A DNA stretch of 64,000 nt, taken from positions 188,501 through 252,500 of the forward strand of contig NC_045139.1 of the NCBI RefSeq assembly GCF_008831285.2. The letters run 5' to 3'. Numbering within the stretch: the stretch's first letter is position 1; the number at the start of each line of letters is the position of its first letter. The notes below the pieces were generated by a model that did no database searches, had not been told where the DNA came from, and saw only the letters and a program-made list of their open reading frames with translations. Of this stretch, positions 49,632 to 62,600 are shown piece by piece. The position numbers and the translations under genes were made by a program. The stretch comes from Nymphaea colorata. Taxonomy: Eukaryota > Streptophyta > Magnoliopsida > Nymphaeales > Nymphaeaceae.

Positions 49632-52600
49632 GGAGAGAGCGGACCCGAATCGCGCTAGCCGAATACCGTTGAACCAGGTGCAGATCCAGATTACGACCGG
49701 CGCCGACGACTGGGTGGAGTAGATGGAAGCCAGCTGAGTGGTGTGTGGGGGCAGAGCATGTGGTCTGATGGGGGTGGTCGGTTAAGGCTCGTAATCTTGT
49801 GCCCATCCTCGGATGATGATGCGTCCTTTCCTTCCGCCCTTGTCAGAGTCCAGTCACGACCTTGACCAATCCAGCATCCAGCAGTGACAGTGAATTCTGA
49901 TTCTACGAATACAGACGGATGAACCATAATCGGCTCCATGTGAACGCGCCTGGTCATCAGTTCGAACCGCATGGATGTGAATCTTGCTCCCCGTTGAAAT
50001 TAGCAGACTGGAACAGGGCTGGCCTACACGCCGCAAGTTGGTCCGTGGGAGGGCTGGGTCAAGGCACCGAGCCAGCTCGGCCTGTACTGTGTCCAGACTG
50101 CTTGACGTGGCCTGTCTGGGATGGACCCAGACCAGATCGGATCCAAACTCAAGTTGCTCCACCATTGCCACGAGGAAGGGCGGGCACAGCTGGAGCCCAG
50201 ATACATATAATGTCAGGTGGGAAGGGGATACGATGGCGGGACCCGTTTGCTGGTCCGACCGGGGGAATGGGATCCTCCTAAGTCCTAAACCGGGAACTCC
50301 CCTGGTCTCTACCTGGAGCCGGTGGGACCCGCAGGCACGAAACGTCCTTCAAAATCTCGTGACGATTTTTAATTGCTTATTATATTGGCAAATTTTACTG
50401 GGGAAGCAAAATTACAGAAACCACAGGCCCTGCTTCTACTTCTACGACGGGTATGAACCCAAAAAAATAAAAAAGTAGGCGAGTTTTGAAAATCTCGCCT
50501 TATTTCTCGGAACTTCAATTTATCTCTTTAAAAAGTAGAAGATGACGGCCGGCCGGTGGAAAGGTCAAAAGATTGGGCGGTGGCCGGCTGGACCCCGCTT
50601 TCCAATTATTTTGTAAAAAATAAAAAAAGAAAAACAGGGAAAACATACAGTAAAAATGAATTTTTTTTGGCTACAAGTCCAAAATATATGACGAGATGTT
50701 GGCGATACTACTTGACATGGGTGCGGGGTTTCGTTGTGGAAATGTTGAGGAAGAGTGGGGGTTTAGGTAGTTTGGGAGGAGCTGCATGGGACCCGAGGAG
50801 GACGTGCAAGTTCGTGCCTGAGCAGGCTCCAGCTCAGCGGCTTGTGGACCCCACCTCATGTCATTTTAGGGGTTTTTTTTTTTTTTTTTTTTTCTCCTCC
50901 ATGTAACTCTCGAGAATTCCTCGCGGCTGCTGAGCTGAACCAAGGCGCGCGCCCCTTTTGCCAGTCGAATTCTCAAAAATAAATAAAATAAAATAAAAGG
51001 AGGAGGAGGAGAGGTTCAATCGGCGCTGCCGCTGGGACAGAAGCAATAGAAAATGGAGCCCACTGACCCCACCCAGGCGGCGGCACCATGTGCCCAACCC
51101 ACTACCGAAAACACCCCTCCCTTCCATCCCCTATTTACGTGCCAGGCCATCCCCTTTTCTTGGTTCTCCCTCGTCATCCCATACAGCCTCCGTTGTAAAT
51201 GCAATGACGGACTCCACTATGCCGCTAATGGTCTCTTAACTAATAAACCCTGCTGAATGCTTCTTCTTATCAAACGATACATCACAATCATACTCTCATG
51301 GATATGATATGGTGCAGTAGTTTAGTGAGAGAGAGAGTGACCACTTTTCTAAAAGCAATCCCATCTTCTCAAATTAAAACAATAATATTAATAATGAAAA
51401 GAAAAGTATGCGGGTGTCAATATTTGCTAACCCAACTGCTCCCTCATTGTGCTAAACTCTCTTGGATATGTGCATTCTAAGTTGAGGAATGACGTCATTG
51501 GTTAGATTTTTTAAGAGTCCACCTTCCTTTTTCACAAGTCCACTTAGATAATTGTAATTGTAAGAAAGCAGGAACAACATTAACATTTGGTGCTTTACAA
51601 CACCGAGTTAGCTCATCAAATTGGGGGCCACTAAGGCGGGAGAGGAGCTAAACTAGTCCAACAAAGGTAGACCCACCAAATGATGTCATAGCGGGCATTC
51701 GATCATGAATAAATAATATATTAAGAGACCGTTTGTTATTATCTCACACATCTAAACACACAAAAAAAGGTTAGATTTATTAGACATTTTAAAAAGTATT
51801 ATATTAATTAATAAAATAGTAAAGCATTGTTCCTCTTTCCAAACCGCCCTTAAGAGGCAAAGGTTATATAACTTATAAGAAATGTGCAAGGCATTGAGAA
51901 AAAAAAAAAAGTAGCTAACAGGAGCTTTCACCCACTTCACTAGAGTGTCCAACGTCATAAAAAAACGTTCAAATCCCCCGGCCATCTCCATCTCCATCTC
52001 CATTGATGTAAAATTTTAATACCCAACTTGCCCATCAATGGATAAAAAAAGAAGAAGAAGAGGTCACGTTTCGCAACATTCAACAATTAGTAGCATCCCC
52101 AAGTGGCCAAGTGGTTTCAAAAGAGTTGGTAAAATACAAAGAATTCAAGGAGATTTACTATGACTTTAAGTGAACCGACGACATGGACATTGGAACATGC
52201 CCATTTATTTGAGTACCGTTTCATTCTTAACCCATAATCTGCCCATACTCTTAAATTCACTATTTTATTTAGCTTATTAGGGACAAAGAAAATCGACGGT
52301 TCATCAGACACATTTGCGAGGAAGAGACAGGACGCAACGGTCTAAACAGTAAAACCCACATACATATATGTAGACTTGTCTGACCCCAAAATGGGTACCA
52401 ACGGTTTGTCTACCCTTAAAATAAAAGTAACATTTCTTAGGGTCGATTTGAATTACACAGTTAGTGAAAGGATTATGACCTATGGCTTAAAAGAGAGGGC
52501 TAAACCTCTCCCCTCCCCCTCTAATGCCTAGAGTCCAGGGCTGCTTTAGTGTTTGGAGAAAACTAAATCTATGTTCTATTCGATAAAATGTTCTACCTCC

Positions 52601-53150
52601 ATACAATACAGGAAAAGGAAAATAGCGCTCACAAGAATCGAATTGACTTGACGCAACTTTTCTTTTGATGCGCCACTAATCCAGGTCAGGTAGGGCAACA
52701 AAAAGAGATTGATATTCACAAATACCTCATATATACATAAACACTGCTTTAAACGTTTTGAAAAAAAGTTCAATCTAGTGTTTGAGTGGTCCAAACGTGT
52801 CCCTACATCCTCAACAAGCACAAACAAACGGAATGAAGGTGAGAGGTGGTAGGCCGTGGGGGGGCAGGGCAAGGGCAAGGACGTGACAGTAATTCGAGGC
52901 TAAGTGAAGGGGAGTCTCTACAAGATGCCGGCGAAAGCATGTGTTGGCCCCACGCGCGTTTGAAAGGAACAAAAGGCCCCATCCATCACCCTCCCGCCGC
53001 AACTCTTTCCCGCGGCCCCCTTTGAAAACACACCCAACCTATAAAATAACTAAATATAAAGGGAAGGCCAAAAATGTAAAAGATGGGGCCTCACAGGGCT
53101 ATATTTTAAGCGCAAGGAAAAGGAGCCCAAAAAAACTCGCCGATTTGTGG
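49632..53150. other. Intergenic DNA, mixed composition
   Basis: About 49900-50330 is GC-rich with degenerate CCGAGCCAGCTCGGCC-type words that look like old repeat sequence. A 21-T run lies at 50873-50893. From 51260 on the sequence is AT-rich with only chance ORFs. Confidence 0.45.
50873..50893. repeat. Poly-T run
   Basis: Twenty-one consecutive T residues, which could mark the minus-strand poly-A tail of an old retrocopy or simply be a simple repeat. Confidence 0.9.
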
Positions 53151-53185
53151 ATTCCTCGGAAGCCCGCGCCGCTACGCCGATTCCG

Positions 53186-53195
53186 AAACCCTAAC
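53186..53195 (+). promoter_or_regulatory. Orphan telo-box motif in a GC-rich patch
   Basis: AAACCCTAAC lies within a GC-rich stretch (about 53150-53360) that also has a pyrimidine-rich leader-like segment, the usual look of a plant transcription start. No coding sequence follows within 3 kb, so what it would drive is unclear. Confidence 0.35.
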
Positions 53196-53498
53196 CGGAT
53201 TACCGAAACTGCCCCTCCCCCTCCCTAACCCACTCAGCCGCCGGCAGAACCGTGCTCTCGCTCTCTACCTAATTCCCCCTCTTTCTCTGCTCCGATCCCA
53301 TCTGACCAACAGATTGCCGTTAGGCCGATCGGTAGGGCCGAACCGTCGGGTGGGCAGTACGACCCAAGTTTTTCCCTTTTTATCTCTAGCAACGCCCTCA
53401 TAACTTTTTATTTTAATTTTTTAACATGAGTGCAGTCTGTCAGAGAGAAAGAAGTGACGGTTTTTGTGTTTTTGTTTGTACTGATCACATTTCAAATT

Positions 53499-53511
53499 CT
53501 CTCTCTCTCTC

Positions 53512-53547
<36 letters not shown>
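53499..53547. repeat. (CT)n-(TA)n compound microsatellite
   Basis: About 8 CT units, then about 15 TA units. Confidence 0.95.
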
Positions 53548-53551
<4 letters not shown>

Positions 53552-55627
53552 GATGCAAAAAGATTATTGCAAGGTAAGGAGATCTTCAAACAAAATCTTT
53601 ACCGCTTAAAAGCCTAGTGACCATGTTGAGATGTGTATGATGGAGCAGTCACAACTAGGGTAAAGAAGGACGACATATATGAAAATAAAAGCAGAAAATA
53701 AATAACAGAAATTGAGATTAAAATAAAGCAAGACAATAAAATAATTAACAGATTTTTTAACACATAGTATCGATTTAAACAAAATGAAAATTTCTCAAAA
53801 TACATCTTTTAATGCAACATCAAATTTAAGATCCGAAGCTATCAAACACAACCTAAAAATGACTTTTTCATCTCAGATGAACTCTATGCTCCTTTAAATA
53901 GAGGGAAGCGGCGGGGCCTATGGTTTTGGATCCAATTACAAATTTATAACTATTCGAATCACGTTACATAAACATAGATCCAACTATATATATCTTTATA
54001 TTCAAAAGTGGACTGGAGTTCCTAACAAAACAAAACAAGATAAAGAACTCCAATCAACCCTTGGACATGCTAATTCTTCTCCATGGCTTCTACATGAAGG
54101 GAAAGGTAATACGGTCGTCTCACTGGAGCCTATATATATATATGTCTCTTTAATGGGAAGAAGGGAGGAGAAGAGAAGCCTTCCTCGTTTGGTAGTTGTC
54201 TCCAGAACCTATTGCTCGTGCGCATAAAATAAAATAGAGAAAGTAGAGGCCCTTTGTCGGACGTTGGCCGCAAAGTACTGCCACCCAAAATGTTAATTTC
54301 CCCACAAACGGTCTCCACCAGAAGACAAACAAAAAACCTCCAAATCTCGGATTTAATATCCGTTGAGAAGAGGCGGGCATGAGTTAAACGTGATGCGCAC
54401 AACACAAACGTTCTTTTCAGTTCTCTTGGCGCTTTAATGCAATCCGGGGAGAAGACGTATAGTCAGTCGCCCATAAGAAGACACCAAGTGTTTGTTTGCA
54501 GTTTGCAGAAAGCAACTCTTCTCCGTCACATACAAACACGTCCTCCCCTTCCTCACAACTTCGTTTACTGGTGGAGCCTATGGAAGCAATCTTCTCATTC
54601 AGATCTCCAATTCAAGCAACCCAAATATTTGTGTGAATCGGAAATATTCATGTGTTCTTACCTAACAATATCTCAGCAGCAAGTAACGTAACCATATGGA
54701 GGCAGTTTACGCAACAACAGGCACGAGAATTTTCAGCAGAATTGCCCCAACACCCACCTAAGTAGCCAGCTTCCGTTTCCAAGTAAAGGGTACTTCATAC
54801 TTGTGAGGAGTGGGAATGAAAGTGTCGGTTTGTTTTAGCCGGTTGGAGCCTTACCAACTTTGCTGCAATGGCTGCCCACTTGCAGAATACAATTGCGCAG
54901 TCGAAATCAACTCCTTTTTAGCAGCAACATTACAGATTCAAGTCTAATTGCTTGTATTGGTGATATATTTCCACCAATTAGCAGATTCATCTGTCAAAGT
55001 TAGCCTGCGTTTTGCCTTTTTCCAGTAAAAGAGAAAAAAAACACAAGAAGACCAGAAGAAGGGCAGACTTCAATATTATAAGGCTTCTAAAGAAGGAAGC
55101 AGGACAAAACAAAAGGTGACGAATGAAGCCCGAACAGGAAGCAATGATATATTTATATATATATATAATTTATTATGTCTGCGCAATTAATTTGAGAAAC
55201 AAGAATTTCTAATTAAGATCTTGGGTTTGCCCTCAAGACATACATGCAGAGAAATATTAAGAACTACATTTTCAGTTTTTGTTTTGATAAAGAAATTAGG
55301 TTTTTGGTAGCCTAAAGGAGGATTCCAGAGTTCAACTTCACGAGCAGATTGAAAGCAACATGCCCTTAAGAGTTAAGAGAGAGAGAGAGAGAGAGTTTGG
55401 AACTCTTGTACTAATGCCATCGTCATCCATTATTTCAGCAGATCCGAATGGGAGGCATGATCCGCTCAGTTGGTTCGTTGAAAAAAGTTGCTCCACAAAT
55501 TAAAAAAAGAAGAAGAAAGTACACTTTCAAGTTTTATGCTTTAGATGTTTAACCAAAAAGGTGAAAGCTAGCAACTCCAATGTGTTTCATGCTTGACCAC
55601 AATGATACGTCAACTTATTGGACTTTT

Positions 55628-55630
<3 letters not shown>

Positions 55631-55662
<32 letters not shown>

Positions 55663-55675
55663 TATATATATATAT
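55631..55675. repeat. (CT)n-(TA)n compound microsatellite
   Basis: About 14 CT units, then about 8 TA units, the same order as the tract at 53499. Confidence 0.95.
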
Positions 55676-56613
55676 ACCCCCATTAGACCACAATCACTGT
55701 TGTATAGAAAAAGAAAACCAATTTTATGCCGGCCTACGCATTCGTTTTCAGCATGTACTGGTAACTTTTAAACAATTCCAATTATTCCAAAAATTTTAAA
55801 ACGAAATGTTTATCGTGGTTGAACTTTTTATAATATGGGGCAGAGTCAGCGAGTTGACGCACATATTGAAAGGGGCTTGAGTTGCTTGGGTAAGAGAATG
55901 CGCACCGGCTGATTCAGGCAAGCATGATTCTCATCAAAGCAGCTACCCAAACTGCTCAAACTGCTATCTCTCACGCACCGGCCGGAGAATTTCTCCGGGG
56001 CCAACAGAGTAGAGAGAGAGGGCCGGCCGGCGTGTGCCTGCTTTTTCTTTTTCAAGTTAGCAACGGGAAAAGGGAAGAAGGAAGAAGTAGTAGGCCGTGG
56101 CTGGGATGTCCCCGTCTTCTGTAGTCATTTAATAATAATAAAACAAACAGCCAGCCGTGACATGACTGTGCGCCCCCGTCTCCTTCCCACGCCCTCCATT
56201 TTCTTTTCAAACCATAGCATTTTTATCAATTCGTGAAGGTTGTTTACGTAATTTTTCCACGAATCCCGGGTCTCCACCCTCCGTATTAAGGCCAATATCG
56301 CCAAAAAATCGCCGATCGCCGTGGGACGGAAAGAAGACGATGAACCAGAGAGCCAGAGAGAGAAAAGGGGAAAAGGAAGGAAAGGAGGCAGAGAAAAGGA
56401 AAATAAAGGAGACCAAATTCTGGGGGTGTTTGGAGTACAACTTTCAAGGTATAAAAGCAGAAGAGGAGGACAAAAAAAAAAAAAAAATTGGAACAAAAAT
56501 AATAGTACCATCTTCAGCACCACCGTCACCGTCTTCTTCCCCGCGCCCTTCCTCCCTCCTCTTTGTTCTGAATCCCCTCTGTCTCTCTTCCGGCTTGTGG
56601 GGAGGTTTCCGCC

Positions 56614-59600
56614 ATGGAGGAGGTGAGGCCATCAGTCCTGAGAGGCCGCCATGGCTTCCGTGCACACAGCGGAAAGAAGGCCGCCAATGGCAATGGCTTC
56701 CCTCCTACTCGGACCGTTTACGACGACGTATTCGGCGGTCCCCCGAAATACACTGTCCCCTCGTTTCCCCCCTGCGTCGACGACTACGCCGAGATATTCC
56801 GTGGTCCTTCCCCTGCTCAGAAGACGCCTCCTGTGCCGTTCCTCGAGCTCGCCAGCGACTACGACGGCGAGGTCGCGCTAGTCTCCGGCGACTCCTATGC
56901 GGACATCTTTGGCGGGTTCGCTTGTGATTTCACTGTCTCGCTCGACGAGCTGCTCGGACGATCTCAGGCCACTGCTGAAATGAAGGGTTTTAGGGGTGAT
57001 TCTGCTAAGAAAGCCCGCTATGTGTGAGTGTTTCCTTTTCTGCTTCATTCTTTTCGTCCTTAGTTGATTCTTTCTGGAACTAGAAATCGTTCCTTGTCTT
57101 TCACTGCTATTACATTAGTGCTACCACCACTATTGTTACTGCTGCTGCTGCTACTACTATTACTACTGCAACTGTTGCAGCTTCTACAGCTACTCCTATT
57201 TTTGTGGCTTCTGCCACTTCCATCATCACTCTACTACTGTCATGGTGACTAATACTTGAGCTCTTGTTTTTCTTTTTCTCACTTGACTTTGGGTTCTCTG
57301 TTTCTGCGTTCTGCTGTGTCGATTTTGTTCGCAATCTACTCGTAGAAGGGATGCAGAGCCGGAACGCTGCACGTCTTTCAAGTAAAAGGAGAAGCTCTGC
57401 TTGGTTTTGGCAACGAACATGGATATTGGTCGTCTTTGTCTAGAAAGAGCGAGGAAAGGATGTCGTATCAAGGATTATGTTCATCAACTCCGTCATTCTT
57501 GTTCTTCTCTTAGTTATTTTTGAAACGGGTACAAGGATCTCCCGGCTGAAAAATACATATAAAACAGAAAAGGAGGAATGGTCAACTCCGTAGGTTAGCG
57601 ATGAAATACTAGGGTAAGAAGTGAATTGGAAAGCCTGATCAATGTCAAATATGACCGAAGCGTATGTGGAAAGAATAAGAACGGAAAGGTGGATTCTACT
57701 GAACGAGTATGTACTTTAGTGTTTTGAACCAAAAAAAAAAAAATCGAACAAATGGAAAATGAATAGCAGTTCTTTTAAGTTATGACATGAAAATGATCCT
57801 AATGTTATGAACGTTCGGCTTATATTGGTGAATCTAACTCTTCCTGAAGCTTTAAAAGCATAAAAGAAATTCACTTCCTAATTCAACTTGTGAGCTCTTT
57901 GCAAGATTTCTGTAACTATGAAAAGTATAAATATGCGAGCTGTAGTATCATGTCTTTTTGGGTCTGGGTAGGAAACTTTAATAGATTGTCATTAGTTGAT
58001 GCCTCTCATCTCTATTTGGTCGATGGTAGTTCTCAAAGCTGTAAGACTAAGTACATTCAATAAATTGTAAATTCTGAATGTACATGTAGAAGCAAAAGTT
58101 GGCCAATCCAAGAGCAAGAAGAAAGGTCAGAAATGAAGCTCAGGTATTACTGAGAGGACATGACATGCATTTGGGTGACTAATATATGGACTAAATGAAT
58201 GTATATAACAAGAATCTACGTTTCCTTTTGAGCCATCAGTGCCAAACATGATGGATTTGGTGCATCCTCTTCATGGACTTGAGCATGTTGTACCAGCACC
58301 ATTTTCAAGATGCCCTAGCTGGAGAGTTGATGAACAACCTAATGTTAGCATTACTAGACAAGTAGACATGCATTCATTTGGAGAACCGATTATGACCTGA
58401 TCCCAACGGTATTTGTCTAGCGCAGAAAAAAGTGACTTATTTTTTCTTTTCACCTTATGTGCATGGATTTATGCTCTTGCACTTTCTATAGTAAGATATG
58501 GAACATTAACATTATATTGTGTATACAAACTTCAAACTGATGCCACTATGCCTTCTTTCTCAGTGTCTCCTTTATTCATGTGGTTAATGCCATGCTCATT
58601 GTTATGTTGGCCTATCTGTATGTTCTGCTTTGTTGAAGAAGACATCAACAAAGTGATCTGAGATTTTCTTTTAACAGAGTTGATGGAGAAAAGAAGCCTT
58701 TAGAGAAGGTTCCTACCAAAATTTCCAGTATTCGCATGGACAATTCAGATGGAATCTCTACCTCTGTTTCAGAGAACATCTCAGTTGCTTCAAAATCTGC
58801 AAATCAGCAATTGTGTGGTAACCAAATGCAGTTGGATATGTCACCTCAAATAATAAATCACAAAAGCAAAGAGAATGCCCAAAGGGAAATGCTTGTTTCA
58901 GAACTCGATGCTGCTTCAAAGAGCACAATTGTGGTTGATCCTGACTTTTCCTCTGTGGAGACTCGTAACACAAAAGGTAGCATTAATGCAAGCAGTGCAT
59001 CTATTGTCACTGAAAAGGTAGCAGAAATAAAGCTTGACAATATAGCCGATTTGAAGTCGCCAAAGAGAACCTTGTTAAGTGACTCTAAAGATAATTCCCT
59101 ACCTAAAATGTTCAGACATGAGCTCAAGAAAGACGACTTAGATGCCACGTTGAAGCCCTGTCAGTTGGAAGATGGCCCTTTCGTTAATTCACATGTATAT
59201 CCTTCGTACCATGACTATGGTGTTGATAAGTACGAGTCAAAGGATGTATTTTTGTCTGTTACTGAGATTAGCCTTCAGACTCAGCCTACGGAACTGCCAC
59301 CTCCTTCAAGACCACCTCCCATGTTAGGCATCAAGCATGATTCAAATAAGCGAGGTATTTCTGAAAAAAGGCTGGGTACAAGCACCAGTTTTTATGAGAA
59401 CAGTGATTTGCTTAATGGGAGGAACAGCAGTCGACAACGTCATGCCATGGCTGCTTCAGGAACTTTCTCAGCAGAAGAGGCCTCAAAACAGAGTTCACCT
59501 CGTTTCCTAGATGTTGAGGTTGACATGAATTCAGCTGCTGCTGCCTCTGCAGCTGCAATGAAGGAAGTGATGGAGGAAGCAAAGGCCAAGCTAAAGCTAG

Positions 59601-62600
59601 CAAAGGAGTTCAGGGAAAGAAGAAAAAATAGTCTAAAAAACAATAAAAAGTTCACAGACAAAAAAGGAAAAAAGAACATGGAGAAAGAAGAAACTGACAG
59701 AGAGGAGAAAAGGAACAAGGTGCAAGAAGAATGTGACAGTGCTCAAGAATTCTTTGAGTGCACTTTAGAGATGACTCTTGAAGTATCAGACTGTGAGTAT
59801 AAAGAATGTTGCCAAGAAGAACATAAGGAGAGGAGACCTCCGAAGAAAGATTCTCACTATCCAGAGAAGCAAAGTTGTCTTGACCTGGATGAGGAATGCG
59901 CCAAGAAGAGTCTGGAGAATGGATCAGAAGTTGTCAAGGAGTCTGATAAGAACAAAATTAACGAAGGGACTCATTGTCTTGAGCAACACAGGCACAAGGA
60001 AATAGTGGAACCTCCTTTGGAGCGTTTTGAACTTCAAAAAACAGAAAGGAGTTTTGTCCTTGTCCAGAAATGCACTGAGGAAAAAGCAAGGAAGGGAACA
60101 AGTGTGGTTTCAGATTCCCGTGATCAGAAAACGAACAGAAGAGAACACCAAGTGGAGGAGGTTCACACATGCAGGGTAAGGGAGAACATGGGGAATGCAG
60201 CTGTTGTGATTTGTGAAAAGGAGCAAAATGACAAGAAGGTAGAATCTGATCATCGTTCTCATGGAAGGGAGGATGGTATGAAGAAACGAATTATGACTGA
60301 ACACGATACGGGTATGAAGGCTGTTCAAACAACTCAAGAGGAGGAGGTTCACATATGTAGGGTAAGTGAGAAGATGGAGAATGCAGCTGTTGAGATTTGT
60401 GAAAGGAAGCAAAATGAGAAGAAAGTAGAATCTGATCATAGTTCTCATGGAAGGGAGGATGGTATGAAGAAACAAATTATGACAGAACACAATACAGGTA
60501 TGAAGGCTATTCAAACAACTCAAGAGGAGGAGGTTCACATATGTAGGGTAAGTGAGAAGATGGAGAATGCAGCTGTTGAGATTTGTGAAAGGAAGCAAAA
60601 TGAGAAGAAAGTAGAATCTGATCATTGTTCTCATGGAAGGGAGGATGGTATGAAGAAACAAATTATGGGTGAACACGATACAGGTATGACTATGAAGGCT
60701 GTTCAAACAACTCAGCAGCATATGGAAAGCGAGAAGATAGAAACTGATAAAAAATACTGGGTGGGAAATGAAGTTGATGGAAAAGTAACTGCAACAGGAG
60801 AGATTCATCAACAGGGAGCATGCTCAGATACACTGGAGACTGCTCAAGAGTCCATGAATCAAGAGAAGATGAATCTGATCAAACAAATGGCTGCTCAAGA
60901 ACCGATGGGACTGGAAGAGACTTGGCAGCAGGAAAAAACAGAGGAAAAGTTTGCTTCCACACTAGAAACTCATGAGGAGGAACGTTCAAATGGATTGAAG
61001 ATTGCTCAAGAATTCAAAAAGGAAGATGAGGTGCATAAGAAGACTGAAAAGGCTGCTCAAGAAGAAGAGACTTGGCAGCAGGAAAAAATAGAGGAAAAGT
61101 TTGCTTCCACACTGGAAAGTCATGAGGAAGAATGTTCAAATAGATTGAGGACTTCTCAAGAATTCAAAAAGGAAGATGTGGTGCATAAGAAGAACGAAAA
61201 GGCTGCTCAAGAAGCAGAGATCCAGCAGCAGGACGAGAATAAGGAACAAAAAATTTTTCAGGAAGAAAGCAAAGGAAATGAAAGAGAGGAACAAAGAGCT
61301 ACTACTAGGGAGCCTCATGAACAGGGTGGAAGTTCACATGGAGCAGTGACAACTCAAGAATCTAGAGAGCAAGATGAAGTGCATGAGAACAAAGAGAAAG
61401 TCCAGCAGCAAGAAGAGGAGGAGAAGCTGACACCTGATAATATGGTGAGGGAAAGAAATGAAGAGGAAAAAATATCTGCAAGAGGGGAGATTCATCAAGA
61501 TAATGAATGTTCAAATGATTTAGAGACTGCTGAAGAATCCATAAAGCGAGTTGAAATGCTCAAGAACAAAAAAGATGTTGCTCAAGAAGAGGTTCAGCTG
61601 CAGGAAGAAAAGGAGGAGCAGATAAAGGTTGGTCAGGACTGCCAAGGAAATGAAAAACTGGAAGAGTTAACCACAGCAGGGAAGAATCACAAACTGAGAG
61701 AGAGAATAAACGGATTAAAAGATGTTCAAGAATCCAGAAAGCAAGAAGAAATTCAGAAGAACAAACCAAGGGCTACTCAAGAGGCAGTGTTTCAGGAAGA
61801 AAACATCAGCGTGAAAGCTAATGAAGCAGCTGATAAGCATAAACAAAATGAAAAAGCATTTCATATTCTTGTGGATGGTGATGATCTTGATGCAACAACT
61901 AAAAGGCAAAATACTGCTCAAACAACTCCTGTGCAGGAAATCAAAGAGAAGAAAGTGGAAGCAGCCCAACATGTTAATAAATTGGAAGAGAAAGATAAGA
62001 TATTAAAGATGTCTCACAAAATCAATGAGATTCAAGGAGTTGAACAGAAGATGAGAAAGTTCAATGAAATCCATGAAAAAGGTGAAAAAGAAAAATCTCA
62101 ATTGGAAAAGGAAAGACTGAAAAGGGATCGGGAACAAGAAATGGAGCGGTTAATGAAACTAGAAGAAGAAAAAGAAAGGGAACGCGAAAGAGAAAAGGAC
62201 AGGATTGCTGTTGAACGAGCTACTCATGAAGCTCGTGATAAGCCAGTTGCTGATGCCTGGGATAAGGCGGAAAAAGCAGCTGTAGAGAGAGCAACTGTTG
62301 AAGCCAGGGAGAAAGCTCCACCTGAACCCAAGGTCGTAGACAGGACTTCTGCAGAAGGCAAGTTCAGGACAGAGCGATCTGCTGTAGATAAAGCAACTGC
62401 AGAGGCTCGTGAAAGAGCTGCTGAAAGAGCAATTGTTGAGAAAGTTGCTGCAGAGGCAAGGGAGCGTATGGAAAGAGCTGTTGCCGAGAGGTTTGCTGCT
62501 GCATTAAGAGATAAGCAGAAAAAAGATAATGATCGTGAAGATGGGACAAGCCTGAGAATGAATGGTGCTCGGAGCACTACCGCTGTGAGCATATTTTACC

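Larger units (their letters stand above)
53196..56613. other. Intergenic DNA and auxilin-like gene promoter/5'UTR
   Basis: AT-rich sequence with simple repeats: CT then TA at 53499-53547, GA at 55376-55395, CT then TA at 55631-55675. The last 300 bp before 56614 are purine-rich (GA-rich on the plus strand), then C/T-rich, as expected for a leader. It contains an upstream ATG at 56340 whose frame overlaps the main start. Confidence 0.5.

Noticed and set aside
52941-53228. 95-codon plus-strand ORF
   Set aside because: It has no recognisable domain and crosses a promoter-like GC-rich patch; it is more likely leader or intergenic sequence.
60110-60811. 233-codon minus-strand ORF
   Set aside because: It is the antisense of the repeated auxilin-like coding sequence, and its own repetition simply mirrors those repeats.
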